Part shown: positions 17,710 through 26,387 of the stretch, piece after piece
How positions within the stretch are numbered: the stretch's first letter is position 1
Layout: the number at the start of each line of letters is the position of its first letter
Origin: Methylomagnum ishizawai
GTDB taxonomy: Bacteria > Pseudomonadota > Gammaproteobacteria > Methylococcales > Methylococcaceae
Assembly (NCBI RefSeq): GCF_019670005.1
Contig: NZ_AP019783.1
Coordinates: 1,384,501-1,448,500, forward strand
Direction of reading: 5' to 3'
DNA: 64,000 bases
Program-made: the position numbers and the translations under genes
The notes under the pieces: generated by a model
The model's input: only the letters and a program-made list of their open reading frames with translations
Databases searched by the model: none
What the model was told of the DNA's origin: nothing

Positions 17710-18129
17710 ATGTGCGGCGATGGTGGCGGGACGAAGCAGGAATTCGCGCAGAGCGCCCGGTTCGCGGGGGTGGCCCGGAACCTTTGGGGCGATTACAAGG
17801 ACCGGTTCGTGCCGGTCCAGCGGCAACTCGCGGGCGCGTTGCTGGCGGATGGCGTGGACGCCAACCACCAGGCCGACGCGGCGGCGGACACGGTGGATAA
17901 GGCGTTCGAGGCCCAGGAACAAGGATTCGACCTGGATTTGTCCCGGCGCGGCCTCGCGTTGACGCCCGAACAACGGGTGGCCAGCGACCGCCAGTTCGAC
18001 CTGGGGCGGGCCAGCGCCTTGGTGGCCAATCGGAACGCGGTGCGGCAGGGCGTGCTGGACACCGATACGGCGCTGGTGGGGGGTGGCACGTTGTCGTCCG
18101 CCGGGCGCGGTATCCAGATGGGGGGTTAG
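17710..18129 (+). CDS. Small internal virion protein
   Basis: The 139-residue product begins MCGDGGGTKQEFAQ and is helical and charged: DRFVPVQRQLAGALLADG, HQADAAADTVDKAFEAQEQGF and SDRQFDLGRASAL are successive amphipathic helices. It has no membrane segment. It sits between the GNAT and a Gly-rich protein and is likely part of the ejected core. It shares the MCG start with the 16690 product. It begins 2 bases after the GNAT stop, so the genes are translationally coupled. Confidence 0.5.
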   Translation: MCGDGGGTKQEFAQSARFAGVARNLWGDYKDRFVPVQRQLAGALLADGVDANHQADAAADTVDKAFEAQEQGFDLDLSRRGLALTPEQRVASDRQFDLGRASALVANRNAVRQGVLDTDTALVGGGTLSSAGRGIQMGG

Positions 18130-18132
18130 GCC

Positions 18133-18657
18133 ATGCCGGGGATCGTCGATATGGGGCGGGGCTTGCGCGGGCAGGCCTTGCAGAGCATGGGGGAGCTTTC
18201 CGCGCAGGAAACGCAGCGGGCGAACACCAACCGGGCCTTGCGGGGGCAGCGCAATCAGGCGTTGGGGCAGGGGTTGGGGACGCTGGCCGGGGTGGGGGCG
18301 AGCTATGCGCTCGGCCAATTGGGCGGCGGCGGCTTGACCCTGACCGGCGCGGGCGGCGGCGTCACTGGGGGGTTGACCACGGGCGGGCTGGGCGCGTCGG
18401 GGGCCGGGACCGGATTGACCGGCATGACGGCGGGCGGGAATGCCTTGGTGCTGTCGCCCCAGGCCACCGCCGCCGGGCAAGCGGCGTTGACGCCGGGTTT
18501 GGCGAACGCGGGCGGTGTTACGGCAGGGGGTACGGCGGGAACTGCGGGCGGCACTACGGCCAGTTCGACGGGCCTGGGCACGGCATTGGTAAATGGCGCT
18601 TACGCGGTTGGTAATGCCGCTGGGGCTGCTTGGTCTTGGCTGGCGGCACTGCTTTAG
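18133..18657 (+). CDS. Gly/Ala/Thr-rich virion protein
   Basis: The 174-residue product has a helical N-terminus (GLRGQALQSMGELSAQETQRAN) and then a long Gly/Thr/Ala-rich low-complexity tract from about 55 to 150, interrupted by a short AALTPGLANAGG segment. It ends in a hydrophobic NAAGAAWSWLAALL. The layout suggests a flexible internal virion or ejection protein. The sequence has a mild Gly-Gly-Val/Thr repeat. No catalytic motif is seen. An RBS-like GGGGGTTAGGCC precedes the ATG. Confidence 0.5.
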   Translation: MPGIVDMGRGLRGQALQSMGELSAQETQRANTNRALRGQRNQALGQGLGTLAGVGASYALGQLGGGGLTLTGAGGGVTGGLTTGGLGASGAGTGLTGMTAGGNALVLSPQATAAGQAALTPGLANAGGVTAGGTAGTAGGTTASSTGLGTALVNGAYAVGNAAGAAWSWLAALL

Positions 18658-18668
18658 GAGGCAGAGGC

Positions 18669-20105
18669 ATGAACGGTTCGATGGGTGCGGGTTTGGTCCA
18701 AGGCTTGGCCCAGGGGCTGGAATTGGGGGACCAGATGTCGTTGCGGAAGGCCGCGCTGGACCTCCAGGGCCGGGCGGATGCGCGGGCCGAGCAGGAACAG
18801 GCGTTCAGCCAAGGCTTGAGGGGCCAAGCCTTGCGGTTGCAGCAAGACCAGTTGGCCGAGCAAACCCGGCAGGCCCAGGCGCGGGAGGGGCAATCCGACC
18901 GGCAGATCGGCATCGCGGCCCAGGCATTGGGTTTGGACGAGTCCAAATTCAAACAAGCCCGGCAGCAACAGGCGTTCGAGAACCAAGTCACCAGCGAGAA
19001 ATTGGGGCGGGAACGGGCGCTGTTCCCCTTGCAGCGGCAGGGCGCGGAACTGGAACTGGCGAAGGCCCGGCAGGCGCAGGCCGAGTCCGAAAGGGCGCTG
19101 GCGGTGCGGAAATCCATGAACATCCTGGCCCAGATGCAGGGCGGGTTGATCGATCCGAACAGCGCGGAGGACTATTACCAGACCTTGAAGACCGCGACCG
19201 GCATCGACCCGATGGGCTTCGCCGATGGCCAGGTGAACGGGCTGCTACGGACCTTCACCGCGGTGCATGACGGCAAGCTGGACCCGAACGCGCCGGAGGC
19301 CATCGAGGCCGCGAACGGGATGTTCGGGGCGCGGCTACAGCGGGGGATCGGCGACCAGATCGATTTGCCGGACGTGAAGGCCATGGGCGTGGACGGTGCG
19401 CCGGTCCAGGGCGTGAAGGGCGAGATCGTGGGCAAGCGCTTGAGCCACGTCATCCCCGTGCCGGACGGGGCGGGGAATCCCACCGGGCGGTTCGTCTTCG
19501 GGGTGACTTCGACGGTGAAGGGCGCGGATGGCAAGCTCTATACCTACGACGCGCCTTTGTCGCTGTTCGGCACCCATCATGCCGACGATCCGGCGCTCGT
19601 GCTGGACGGCAACGATGTCAGCGGCCATGCGGCGGCGTTGTTGCAAATCCAGCACCGGTATCTGACGGACCCCAAGTTCAAGGCGGGGTTCGATTCGATG
19701 CTGGTGGGCCGGAACACGCCGAAAGAGGCGGCGGAGATCGAATTGAAACAGGCCGAGGCCACGAACCAGCGGGCGGAGGCGGTCAAGCACCTGGCGGAGG
19801 CGGGAACCCACGACAAGGTGCTGAAATCGGTCCACGACCTCCTGAACAAGCGGTTCGCCGCCGATAGCCTGGAAGGTGTCGCCAAGGACCAGCGGGAATT
19901 GATGGACCAGAGCCGGGTGTTGGCCGGGAAGTACCGGGCGCGGTATCCGAACGCCACGGCGGAACAGATTTATGGGGCCGTGGTGCGGGATTTGGGCGGG
20001 AACCCATCGGGAGCCACGGGGAATTACAAGGAAGGGGAGGTTTATCAGGATGGAGCGGGGAACCAGGCGGTTTATCAGGGCGGGAAGTGGGTGGATTTGC
20101 CGTGA
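18669..20105 (+). CDS. Large helical internal virion protein
   Basis: The 478-residue product is dominated by Gln/Arg/Ala helices in the first 160 residues (QNVRQ-type heptads such as QARAEQEQAFSQGLRGQALRLQQ). This coiled-coil start suits an ejection or internal core protein. A beta-rich middle section runs from about 190 to 330 (VNGLLRTFTAVHDGK... VIPVPDGAGNPTGRFVFG). The last 150 residues are again helical, with a terminal GNYKEGEVYQDGAGNQAVYQGGKWVDLP beta motif. The ATG at 18669 has AGGAGGCAGAGGC upstream; an earlier in-frame start is not preferred. It precedes the polyvalent protein genes, which again fits the ejected-protein block. Confidence 0.55.
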   Translation: MNGSMGAGLVQGLAQGLELGDQMSLRKAALDLQGRADARAEQEQAFSQGLRGQALRLQQDQLAEQTRQAQAREGQSDRQIGIAAQALGLDESKFKQARQQQAFENQVTSEKLGRERALFPLQRQGAELELAKARQAQAESERALAVRKSMNILAQMQGGLIDPNSAEDYYQTLKTATGIDPMGFADGQVNGLLRTFTAVHDGKLDPNAPEAIEAANGMFGARLQRGIGDQIDLPDVKAMGVDGAPVQGVKGEIVGKRLSHVIPVPDGAGNPTGRFVFGVTSTVKGADGKLYTYDAPLSLFGTHHADDPALVLDGNDVSGHAAALLQIQHRYLTDPKFKAGFDSMLVGRNTPKEAAEIELKQAEATNQRAEAVKHLAEAGTHDKVLKSVHDLLNKRFAADSLEGVAKDQRELMDQSRVLAGKYRARYPNATAEQIYGAVVRDLGGNPSGATGNYKEGEVYQDGAGNQAVYQGGKWVDLP

Positions 20106-20195
20106 TGCGCCCTGAAAGCCGCCGCCTAGCTCCGGTATAACCCATAAACGCGGCGGGCCGCGACCCGCCCAACACGCTGAATCCAGGGGTTCGTC

Positions 20196-23100
20196 ATGGC
20201 CTTCGATCCTTCCACCGCACGGCCCCTTGCGGCTGTTCCTTCGACCTCCGGCGGCGATGATTTCGAGTTGCCCCCGTTGGAGCCTGTCGCCGCGAGGACG
20301 ACACGGTTCGATCCTTCCACCGCACGCCCTTACAGCCCGCCGCTGTCCGGGCGCGTCAAGGGCTGGGCCGGAGCCGCCCTGTCCCTGGCCGAGCCCGAAC
20401 TGGCGGGCGCGGCCAAGCTGCTGCAAACCCCCGCCCCGACGCCTTCCCCGGCCACCCAATCGCGCCGGGACTTCATCGACGCGCTACGCCCCCATGCGGA
20501 GCGGGTCGGTGCCCGGCTCGGCATCGCGCCGGAATATCTCATCGCCCAGGCGGCCCAGGAAACCGGCTGGGGCAAGCACGTCCCCGGCAACAACCTGTTC
20601 GGGATCAAGGGCCGGTATCGCGGGCAGGGCCGGGAACTCGGCACCACCGAGGGCGCGGGCACGCCGGACCGGGCGGTGTTCAAGGCCTATCCCTCCCTTG
20701 CCGAATCGTTCGACGACCTGGGCGCGACGCTGGGCAATCCGCGCTATGCCGCCGCGCTGCATCCGCAGTCGGTGGAGGAATACGGCAATGGCCTGAAGGC
20801 GGGGGGCTACGCCACCGACCCCAACTATGCGCGGAACATCGGCGACCGGCTGCGGGAGTATCGCGAAGCCCTGGGCCAGGCACCCACGGCGGGCGATTAT
20901 GGGCGGGTGCTGGCCGGGAGCGCCGGGGCGTTGGTGCCGGAGACCCTGGCCGGGCTGGGGCGCATGGAACTGGGGGCGGAACGGGCGCTGGGCGTGCGGC
21001 CCTTGGGGCGGGATGCGCGGGCGGCGGTGTTCAACTGGCTGGGCGACCTCGCGAAGTCCACGCGGGAGTATTGGCAATCGGGGATGTCCCCGGCGGGCCG
21101 GGAACAACTGTTGAACGGCGAGTTGATCCGCGGCGACACCGACCCGGCGACGGGGGAAACCTCGTATGCCCTGGGCGGACATCCGGGGCAGGCCATCCTG
21201 TCCGGTGCCTTGGAATCCGCGCCGGGCGTCCTGGCCATGGGGGGCTTGGGCAAGGCGGCGCTGTCCGGGCTGGGCTTCACGGCGGAGCAGGTGGCGGCCA
21301 AGGCCGTCGAACACGGCATCGCGCCGGGGCTGGCCGGATGGCTCGGCAAGGTGGCGACTTCGGGCGCGGCCTATGGCGGCGCGGAGGGCTTGATTTCCGG
21401 GGCGCAGGATGCCGAGCAGACCTTCCAGGACTTCATGGCGATCCCGCCCGGGCGCTATACCCGGCTGCCCGCGTTCCGGGCGGCGTTCCTGGAGACCGAC
21501 CGCGACTTGCCGCTGTTGGAGCGGCAGGGGCGGGCCTGGCGGATGGTGGCCGAACGGGCGGCGCTGGACGTGGGGGCGAAGGCGGGCGCGGTGGTGGGTT
21601 TGACCAGCGCGGCGACCGGCGGCGGGATGTTCCGCGCCCTGGAAGCGCCGTCGCGCACGGCGGTGGGCGGGATGGCCAAGAACGCCTGGGTCGAGGCGGG
21701 GCAGGAAGCGCCGCAGAGTGGCTATGAGCAGTGGGCCCAGAACGAGGCCAAGCGGGATTACCTCGATCCGAATCAATCCCTGTGGGAGGGTGTGCCCAAT
21801 GCCGTCGCCACGGGCGCGGCGGTGGGGGGATTGCTCGGGGGCGTCACGGGTGGATTCACGGGGGGCGGGGCCAGCGAACCGGCGCGGACAGCGGGGGAGG
21901 AGGCCGGGTCGGCGACGGTCCGGGGCGCTGCCCCGTCCGCGCCGGAAACCGCGCCGGGGGTTGATTCCCAGGCGGTTGGGGGCGCTACCCAGCCGGTCGC
22001 GCCTGCATCCGCCGCGCCGGGGCCGGTCGTGGGCACCGCGCCCACCGACGCCGATTACCGGGAAGCGGTGGGCGCGGCGCGGGAGAAGTGGGACCGGAAA
22101 CTATCGCCGCAGGCGCGGCAGGTGGCTTTGGACCGGCTGGGCATTTCCGGCGACGGGTGGGCGGATACGGCGTTCTTCGAGTTGCCGCAGGAAGTGCAGG
22201 GTATCCTGGTCCAGGCGCGGTTGCGGGGGATGAGGCAGGAGAAGCGGCAACCGCCCCCCGCAGCGGCCCGGCCCGCGAAAACGCCCAAGGCGGGGAAAAC
22301 CGCTCCGGCCCCGCCGCCCACCGCGCCCGCGCCCTATGACGAGGACGTGCCGCTGTCCTGGCCGACCGGCGGCGGCGGGCCATCGACCGCGGTGCCCGGC
22401 CCGGCGCAAGCTCCGGTCGCGGCCCCGGCAGGCCCGGCGGCGCAAAGCCCCGACGCCAAGCTCCCGGCGGATTTGGCGGGGGCGAAACCCCGGTTCGGGT
22501 ATCGGGGCCAGGGGTTCGGGTTGGATTTCGAGTCCGACCTGGACAAGGCGGCGTATATCACGGCGCAGGCGACGAAATCGAAGCGGGATGCGGATTATCT
22601 GCGGTTCGTCCAGGACCATACCGGCTGGGACGGACCCGCCGTCCGGGCGTATGGGGCAAGTATCCGGGAGCGGGTCAAGGCCATGGCGAAGGCGGGCGAT
22701 CCCGCCGCCGGGGCGTTGCGGATCGTTGCCGACAAACCCGCCAGCGTTATCGACCAATCGGCGCATACCGCCGCGACCTCGCCGCGCAATCCGCTACCGG
22801 AACCTTCGCAGGCCCAGAAAGAGGCGGGCAATTACCCAAAAGGCCATGTGCGGGCGTTCGGCCTGGATTTGAGCATCGAGAACCCCGAGGGCTCGGAGCG
22901 CAAGGGGGTCGATCCGGGGGGCAAGCCCTGGTCGGTGCGGATGCGCGACCATTATGGATATATCAAGGGGACCGTGGGCAAGGACAAGGACCCCATCGAC
23001 CTGTTCATCAAGCCGGGCACGTCGCCGGACCCTGGGGGGCCGCTGTTCGTGGTCGATCAGGTGGATGGGGATGGCCGGTTCGATGAACACAAGGTGATGG

Positions 23101-23417
23101 CCGGGTATTCCAGCCGCCAGGAGGCCGAACGCGCCTATCTGCGGAATTACGCTCGCGGCTGGAAGGGGCTGGGCGCGATGACCGAGATGTCGCCGGACGG
23201 GTTCAAGTCCTGGTTGGCAAGTGGTAAGACCCGGCGTCCGGCGGCGGAATCCGGGCCCGAGGGGGCGCGGCCCGACGATCCGGTGCCGACCGGGGGGAGC
23301 GTCGGCGAACCCGGCTCCGGAAGATTTCAATGTAGTTGTCGCCTCGCCGTTGTGGGTTCAGGCCGCTTTTGGAGGCGTGGCGTGAACCTCGGATTGGGTC
23401 TTGGCTGGCGCGGCTGA
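20196..23417 (+). CDS. Polyvalent protein with glucosaminidase and InPase domains, 5' part cut by IS
   Basis: This is the first 1040 native residues of an ~1187-residue protein, followed by about 33 residues read through the IS end. Residues ~90-230 are a FlgJ-type glucosaminidase domain (IAQAAQETGWG, catalytic Glu near 122, and NNLFGIKG), which would cut peptidoglycan during entry. The middle is Ala/Gly-rich with two hydrophobic areas (about 340-370 and 490-520). Residues ~880-1010 match the inorganic pyrophosphatase-like domain of phage polyvalent proteins (HYGYIKGTVGKDKDPIDLFI, VDQVDGDGRFDEHKVM). The reading frame resumes at 25008 after removal of 1690 bases. The intact gene would encode an ejected lysin. 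As it stands it is disrupted. Confidence 0.75.
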   Translation: MAFDPSTARPLAAVPSTSGGDDFELPPLEPVAARTTRFDPSTARPYSPPLSGRVKGWAGAALSLAEPELAGAAKLLQTPAPTPSPATQSRRDFIDALRPHAERVGARLGIAPEYLIAQAAQETGWGKHVPGNNLFGIKGRYRGQGRELGTTEGAGTPDRAVFKAYPSLAESFDDLGATLGNPRYAAALHPQSVEEYGNGLKAGGYATDPNYARNIGDRLREYREALGQAPTAGDYGRVLAGSAGALVPETLAGLGRMELGAERALGVRPLGRDARAAVFNWLGDLAKSTREYWQSGMSPAGREQLLNGELIRGDTDPATGETSYALGGHPGQAILSGALESAPGVLAMGGLGKAALSGLGFTAEQVAAKAVEHGIAPGLAGWLGKVATSGAAYGGAEGLISGAQDAEQTFQDFMAIPPGRYTRLPAFRAAFLETDRDLPLLERQGRAWRMVAERAALDVGAKAGAVVGLTSAATGGGMFRALEAPSRTAVGGMAKNAWVEAGQEAPQSGYEQWAQNEAKRDYLDPNQSLWEGVPNAVATGAAVGGLLGGVTGGFTGGGASEPARTAGEEAGSATVRGAAPSAPETAPGVDSQAVGGATQPVAPASAAPGPVVGTAPTDADYREAVGAAREKWDRKLSPQARQVALDRLGISGDGWADTAFFELPQEVQGILVQARLRGMRQEKRQPPPAAARPAKTPKAGKTAPAPPPTAPAPYDEDVPLSWPTGGGGPSTAVPGPAQAPVAAPAGPAAQSPDAKLPADLAGAKPRFGYRGQGFGLDFESDLDKAAYITAQATKSKRDADYLRFVQDHTGWDGPAVRAYGASIRERVKAMAKAGDPAAGALRIVADKPASVIDQSAHTAATSPRNPLPEPSQAQKEAGNYPKGHVRAFGLDLSIENPEGSERKGVDPGGKPWSVRMRDHYGYIKGTVGKDKDPIDLFIKPGTSPDPGGPLFVVDQVDGDGRFDEHKVMAGYSSRQEAERAYLRNYARGWKGLGAMTEMSPDGFKSWLASGKTRRPAAESGPEGARPDDPVPTGGSVGEPGSGRFQCSCRLAVVGSGRFWRRGVNLGLGLGWRG
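23313..23317. repeat. 5-bp target duplication of IS copy 1
   Basis: GGCTC at 23313-23317 is repeated at 25003-25007, just outside the IS. Deleting the IS plus one copy restores the reading frame of the interrupted gene. The last IS base is a G that could belong to either the IS or the duplication, so the true duplication is 4 or 5 bp. Confidence 0.75.
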
Positions 23418-24440
23418 TCGTTCCGGGTTCAGGTGTACGGCCGGGATCGGCCGCCAATTGCGGAGGCCACCGGTCCATCGTTGCGGATGCCGTGCGCGGG
23501 CGGCCTCATAGACGGCTCGGCGCCGCTTCAGGAGGTCGGCGTCCTGGCCGGCATGCCGCTCGGCGGGGGTGACGAAGCGGATCGCGCCGTGGCGGTGCTC
23601 GTGGTTGTACCACCGGACCAGGCCTTCGGCCCAACGGCGCGCCGCCGCCAGGTCGTCGAACGGCCGAACCGGATGGTCGGGCCGGTATTTCAGGGTCTTG
23701 AACACCGCCTCGGCATAGGGGTTGTCGTTGCTGACGGCGGGCCGGCTGAAGGACGCCGCGACGCCGAGGGATTGCAAGGTCGCGAGCATGGTCGAGCCTT
23801 TCATGGGCCCGCCGTTGTCCGAATGTAGGACGACCTGGCCCGGGGCCACGCCCTCGCGCCGACATACGTCGCGCAGGAGTTCGCCGGCCAGGGCGCTGCT
23901 TTCCTCGCCGTAGACCTGCCAGCCCACGACCTTGCGGCTGAACAGGTCGAGGAACAGATAGAGGTAGAAGAACTGGCCCCGGATCGCGGCGGGCAAATAG
24001 GTGATGTCCCAGCAGTAGACTTGATTGGGAGCCGTGGCGCACAGGGCCCTGGGCTTGCCGCGCGGCTGTCCCGGCCGTTCGGCCCGGCGGTGCGCCAACT
24101 GGTTTTCGGCCTTGAGGATGCGGTGGAAGGTCGATTCCGAGGCCAGGTATTCCCCCCGGTCCGCCAGCCGGGGCACGATCTGGCACGGCGGCAAATGGCC
24201 GAACTCGGGGGAGTTGGCCACCGCCAGCACCTTGGCCCGCTCGGCCTCGCTCAGCTTGTGGGGTGGAACGTACACCCGCGCGGGCCGCCGGTCGGCCTGG
24301 ACGCCGTCCCCGGATCGCCAGCGCTGGACGGTGCGGGCGGACAACCCCAGCACCCCGCAGGCCCGCTCCAGGCGCGCGCCGGCGGCGGTGGCCTCGTCGA
24401 TCAGGGCGGTCACGGTTTCGCGCTCTTGCGGCGGGGTCAT
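23358..24440 (-). CDS. IS3-like transposase OrfB (DDE integrase)
   Basis: The 360-residue product carries its own N-terminal helix-turn-helix (ERACGVLGLSARTVQRWRSG) and then a classic rve/DDE core: CWDITYLP (first Asp), VLHSDNGGPM (second Asp) and NDNPYAEAVFKTLKY (Glu). The C-terminal WYNHEHRHGAIRFVTPAERH region is typical of IS3-family enzymes. It catalyses excision-copy and strand transfer of the element. Its ATG overlaps the OrfA stop (ATGA), so expression is by translational coupling rather than the -1 frameshift of many IS3 members. Confidence 0.92.
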   Translation of the reverse strand: MTPPQERETVTALIDEATAAGARLERACGVLGLSARTVQRWRSGDGVQADRRPARVYVPPHKLSEAERAKVLAVANSPEFGHLPPCQIVPRLADRGEYLASESTFHRILKAENQLAHRRAERPGQPRGKPRALCATAPNQVYCWDITYLPAAIRGQFFYLYLFLDLFSRKVVGWQVYGEESSALAGELLRDVCRREGVAPGQVVLHSDNGGPMKGSTMLATLQSLGVAASFSRPAVSNDNPYAEAVFKTLKYRPDHPVRPFDDLAAARRWAEGLVRWYNHEHRHGAIRFVTPAERHAGQDADLLKRRRAVYEAARARHPQRWTGGLRNWRPIPAVHLNPERSAAPAKTQSEVHATPPKAA

Positions 24441-24934
24441 TCTTCCCCTCCCCCCAAGAGCGCCCGGTACTTTTTTTGAAGGACCAGCAACGCCGCCGCC
24501 TCCGCCAGCGCCTTGTCCTTACGCGCCAATTCCCGTTCGAGGCTCTGGTTGCGCTCCTTGAGGACCCGCAGTTCCCGGGCGTTCGTCGATGCCTCTCCCG
24601 TGCCCCCTGGATCCCGGCAAAAGTCCCGCTTCCAACCGTCCAGCTGGTGGGCGAACAGGCCGCGCTCCCGGCACCAGGCGTTCAGGGCTTCCCCTTCCAA
24701 GCCATGGCTCTCCTGCAACGCCGCCAACCGTTCCTCCGGGCGCCAGTCCCCGGGACGCCTCTCCCGCTTCACCGCGCCGCGTACCGCCTCGGGTAATTTC
24801 TTTTTCATCCAGCCCTTCAAGGTCAAGTGGTTCATGTTCAGTTCCTCGGCCACCTCTTTTATCGACCGGCGGCCACGCGCAAACACCTTCCGAAGCGCTT
24901 GCTCTTTGAACTCTGCGGAATACGTCGTAATCAT
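24437..24934 (-). CDS. IS3-like OrfA (helix-turn-helix)
   Basis: The product of about 165 residues begins MITTYSAEFKEQALRKVFARG, a homeodomain-like HTH (GRRSIKEVAEELNMNHLTLKGWM). The C-terminal part is a charged helix (VLKERNQSLERELARKDKALAEAAALLVL), which is coiled coil and can multimerise. It binds the IS ends. A longer frame from 24985 adds 17 residues, but the ATG at 24934 has AGAGGACAATTGCCC upstream and is preferred. Copy 2 at 39425-39922 is identical. Confidence 0.88.
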   Translation of the reverse strand: MITTYSAEFKEQALRKVFARGRRSIKEVAEELNMNHLTLKGWMKKKLPEAVRGAVKRERRPGDWRPEERLAALQESHGLEGEALNAWCRERGLFAHQLDGWKRDFCRDPGGTGEASTNARELRVLKERNQSLERELARKDKALAEAAALLVLQKKYRALLGGGEE

Positions 24935-25007
24935 GGGCAATTGTCCTCTTCTTTCCTCTTTCATTCGGAAAATTAGAGGCGACAACTATTCTGACGCCGG
25001 GGGGCTC

Positions 25008-25449
25008 CGGTGAAGGGGCCGGGCCGGGGCGGCGGAGCGATGGGGAAGGCGGGGCTGTGGTTCCGCCTCCGTCCGGGGTTTTGCCGGAGGGGGGCGGTGT
25101 GGGCGAAGCCGCCGCGCCCGAGGCCGTGGCCGGGCCGGTACAGGATGCGGCGGGTGGGGCGGTGGCGGCGGAAGCGGCGCCGGTCGCCGGGCCGGACAAA
25201 ACCCAGGGGCGAACCGATGAACCAGCCACCCCATCCAGCGCCGCCGCCGCAGAGCGGCCCGAAGTGGCGGGCGATGGCGTGGCAAGCGGGGGCACCCCGG
25301 CAGAGCTGGGCGGGGGCGCGTCCGGCGCGGGGGCTGGGGATAGGCCCGTTCCACGGGAAGGCCGGGAAACCGCCCTGGCGCGGCTGGACCGGGACATCCG
25401 GGCCTTGGAGACGCTGCGGCGGCGGGTGGCGCGGTGCGTGGCGGCTTAG
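25008..25449 (+). pseudogene. 3' remnant of the IS-interrupted polyvalent gene
   Basis: This is the tail of the 20196 gene after IS copy 1. The frame restored by excising 1690 bases runs from the native residue ~1041 to the stop at 25449, giving about 147 more residues. They are Gly/Pro/Ala-rich (EGAGPGRRSDGEGGAVVPPP...) and end with a small helical, charged segment (ALARLDRDIRALETLRRRVARCVAA). It has no promoter or start of its own; an internal ATG at 25057 is in frame but not convincing. Its 3' end overlaps the ProQ-like gene convergently by 4 bases. Confidence 0.75.
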
Positions 25450-26300
25450 GGTTTGGGCTTGGGTTTCAGGCTCAGCTTTGGTTTTCCGAGCGGGGACGGG
25501 GTGGGTTGGGGCGGTTCCGCCGGGGGCTGCGGCTGCGCCGGGGCGCGGGACTTGGCGACCGTGACCACCGGAGCGGGTTTCCCGGAGGTGGCCGGGGCGG
25601 GCTTTGGGTCCGGGGCCGGGGCGGGCGTGGCTTGGGGTTTGGGCCGGTTGGGCGGCTTCTTGTCCTTGACGCGGACATGGGCCGAGTCGATCCGGGGTTC
25701 CTGGGCGTCCAGGTTGACGACGCCTTCGACCACGACCACGGGTTGCCCGGCCTCGCGGAAGGCCGCGACCGCCTTGCGGAAGCTGGCGGGGTTCAGGTGG
25801 GCGGTGAATTCGCGCCCGTTGATATCGACGGCGATGGGCACGCTGGCCGCGCCCTCGGTGGCGTGGTCCAGGGATTGGCGGAACGAATCGTTTTGCAGGG
25901 TGATGGCGAGCTTGGTTTGGACGGCTTTCATGTGGAGGGTCTCCAGGATGCGGGCGTGGGCCTTCTTGCCGTGGCGCTGGCGGCGGCGGCGGTAGGGCTT
26001 GCCGGGGTGTTCGAGGTAGTGAGCGGCTTTTTGGCGTTCGGCGTGCGACACCGGGCCGACCGGCTGGCCGTCGAGGCCGATGCGGGGCTTGGTGCCCTCG
26101 GCCAGGGCGCGTTGGTAGGCGGCGCTGCCGGTGTAGTGGGCCAGCGCGGCGCGGACGGCTTCGAGGTCGTGGCCCTCGGCGGCGAGGGCTTCGCGGATGC
26201 CGATGGCGAGGGGCATCACGGCGTCCGGGTCGTCGGGGAAGGCTTGGGGGTATTGGCGGCGCAGGGTCGCCAGCAAGGGGGGTGGTGTGGTGGGGTCCAT
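25446..26300 (-). CDS. ProQ/FinO-family RNA-binding protein
   Basis: The 284-residue product has an N-terminal ProQ/FinO domain (about residues 5-105): LLATLRRQYPQAFPDD, then the LAIGIREAL segment and HYTGSAAYQRALAEGTKPRIGLDGQPVGPVS. The domain is typical of RNA chaperones that bind 3' hairpins of sRNAs or mRNAs. A small beta-rich central part follows (VNINGREFTAHLNPASF, like a KH/Tudor-type segment), and then a long Pro/Lys/Ala-rich disordered tail. It is the only minus-strand gene directly behind the lysin and lies upstream of antirepressor genes controlled by a small RNA. A role in the sRNA circuits of the phage is a reasonable inference. Confidence 0.85.
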   Translation of the reverse strand: MDPTTPPPLLATLRRQYPQAFPDDPDAVMPLAIGIREALAAEGHDLEAVRAALAHYTGSAAYQRALAEGTKPRIGLDGQPVGPVSHAERQKAAHYLEHPGKPYRRRRQRHGKKAHARILETLHMKAVQTKLAITLQNDSFRQSLDHATEGAASVPIAVDINGREFTAHLNPASFRKAVAAFREAGQPVVVVEGVVNLDAQEPRIDSAHVRVKDKKPPNRPKPQATPAPAPDPKPAPATSGKPAPVVTVAKSRAPAQPQPPAEPPQPTPSPLGKPKLSLKPKPKP

Positions 26301-26387
26301 GGGGTTCTCCTGGGGTGGATCGGGCGGGGGTGGGGTGCCCCCGCGAGGCGAAGCACGGGGCGGTTAGACCCCCTGTGCGGTGTTGGA

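Larger units (their letters stand above)
23318..25002. mobile_element. IS3-like insertion sequence, copy 1
   Basis: This 1685-bp element begins CGGAAGATTTC and ends GACGCCGGGG. A 13-base sub-terminal inverted repeat (TAGTTGTCGCCTC, at 23333-23345 and as its complement near 24976-24988) lies close to each end. It carries two overlapping ORFs on the minus strand (OrfA upstream, OrfB with DDE). It is identical to the 38306-39990 copy except one base near position 23672 (A here, G there) that is silent in OrfB. The boundaries were set by comparing the two insertion sites. Confidence 0.88.

Noticed and set aside
24935-24985. Longer OrfA start at 24985
   Set aside because: Adds 17 residues before the typical MITTYSAEFKEQAL start and has a poorer ribosome-binding site.
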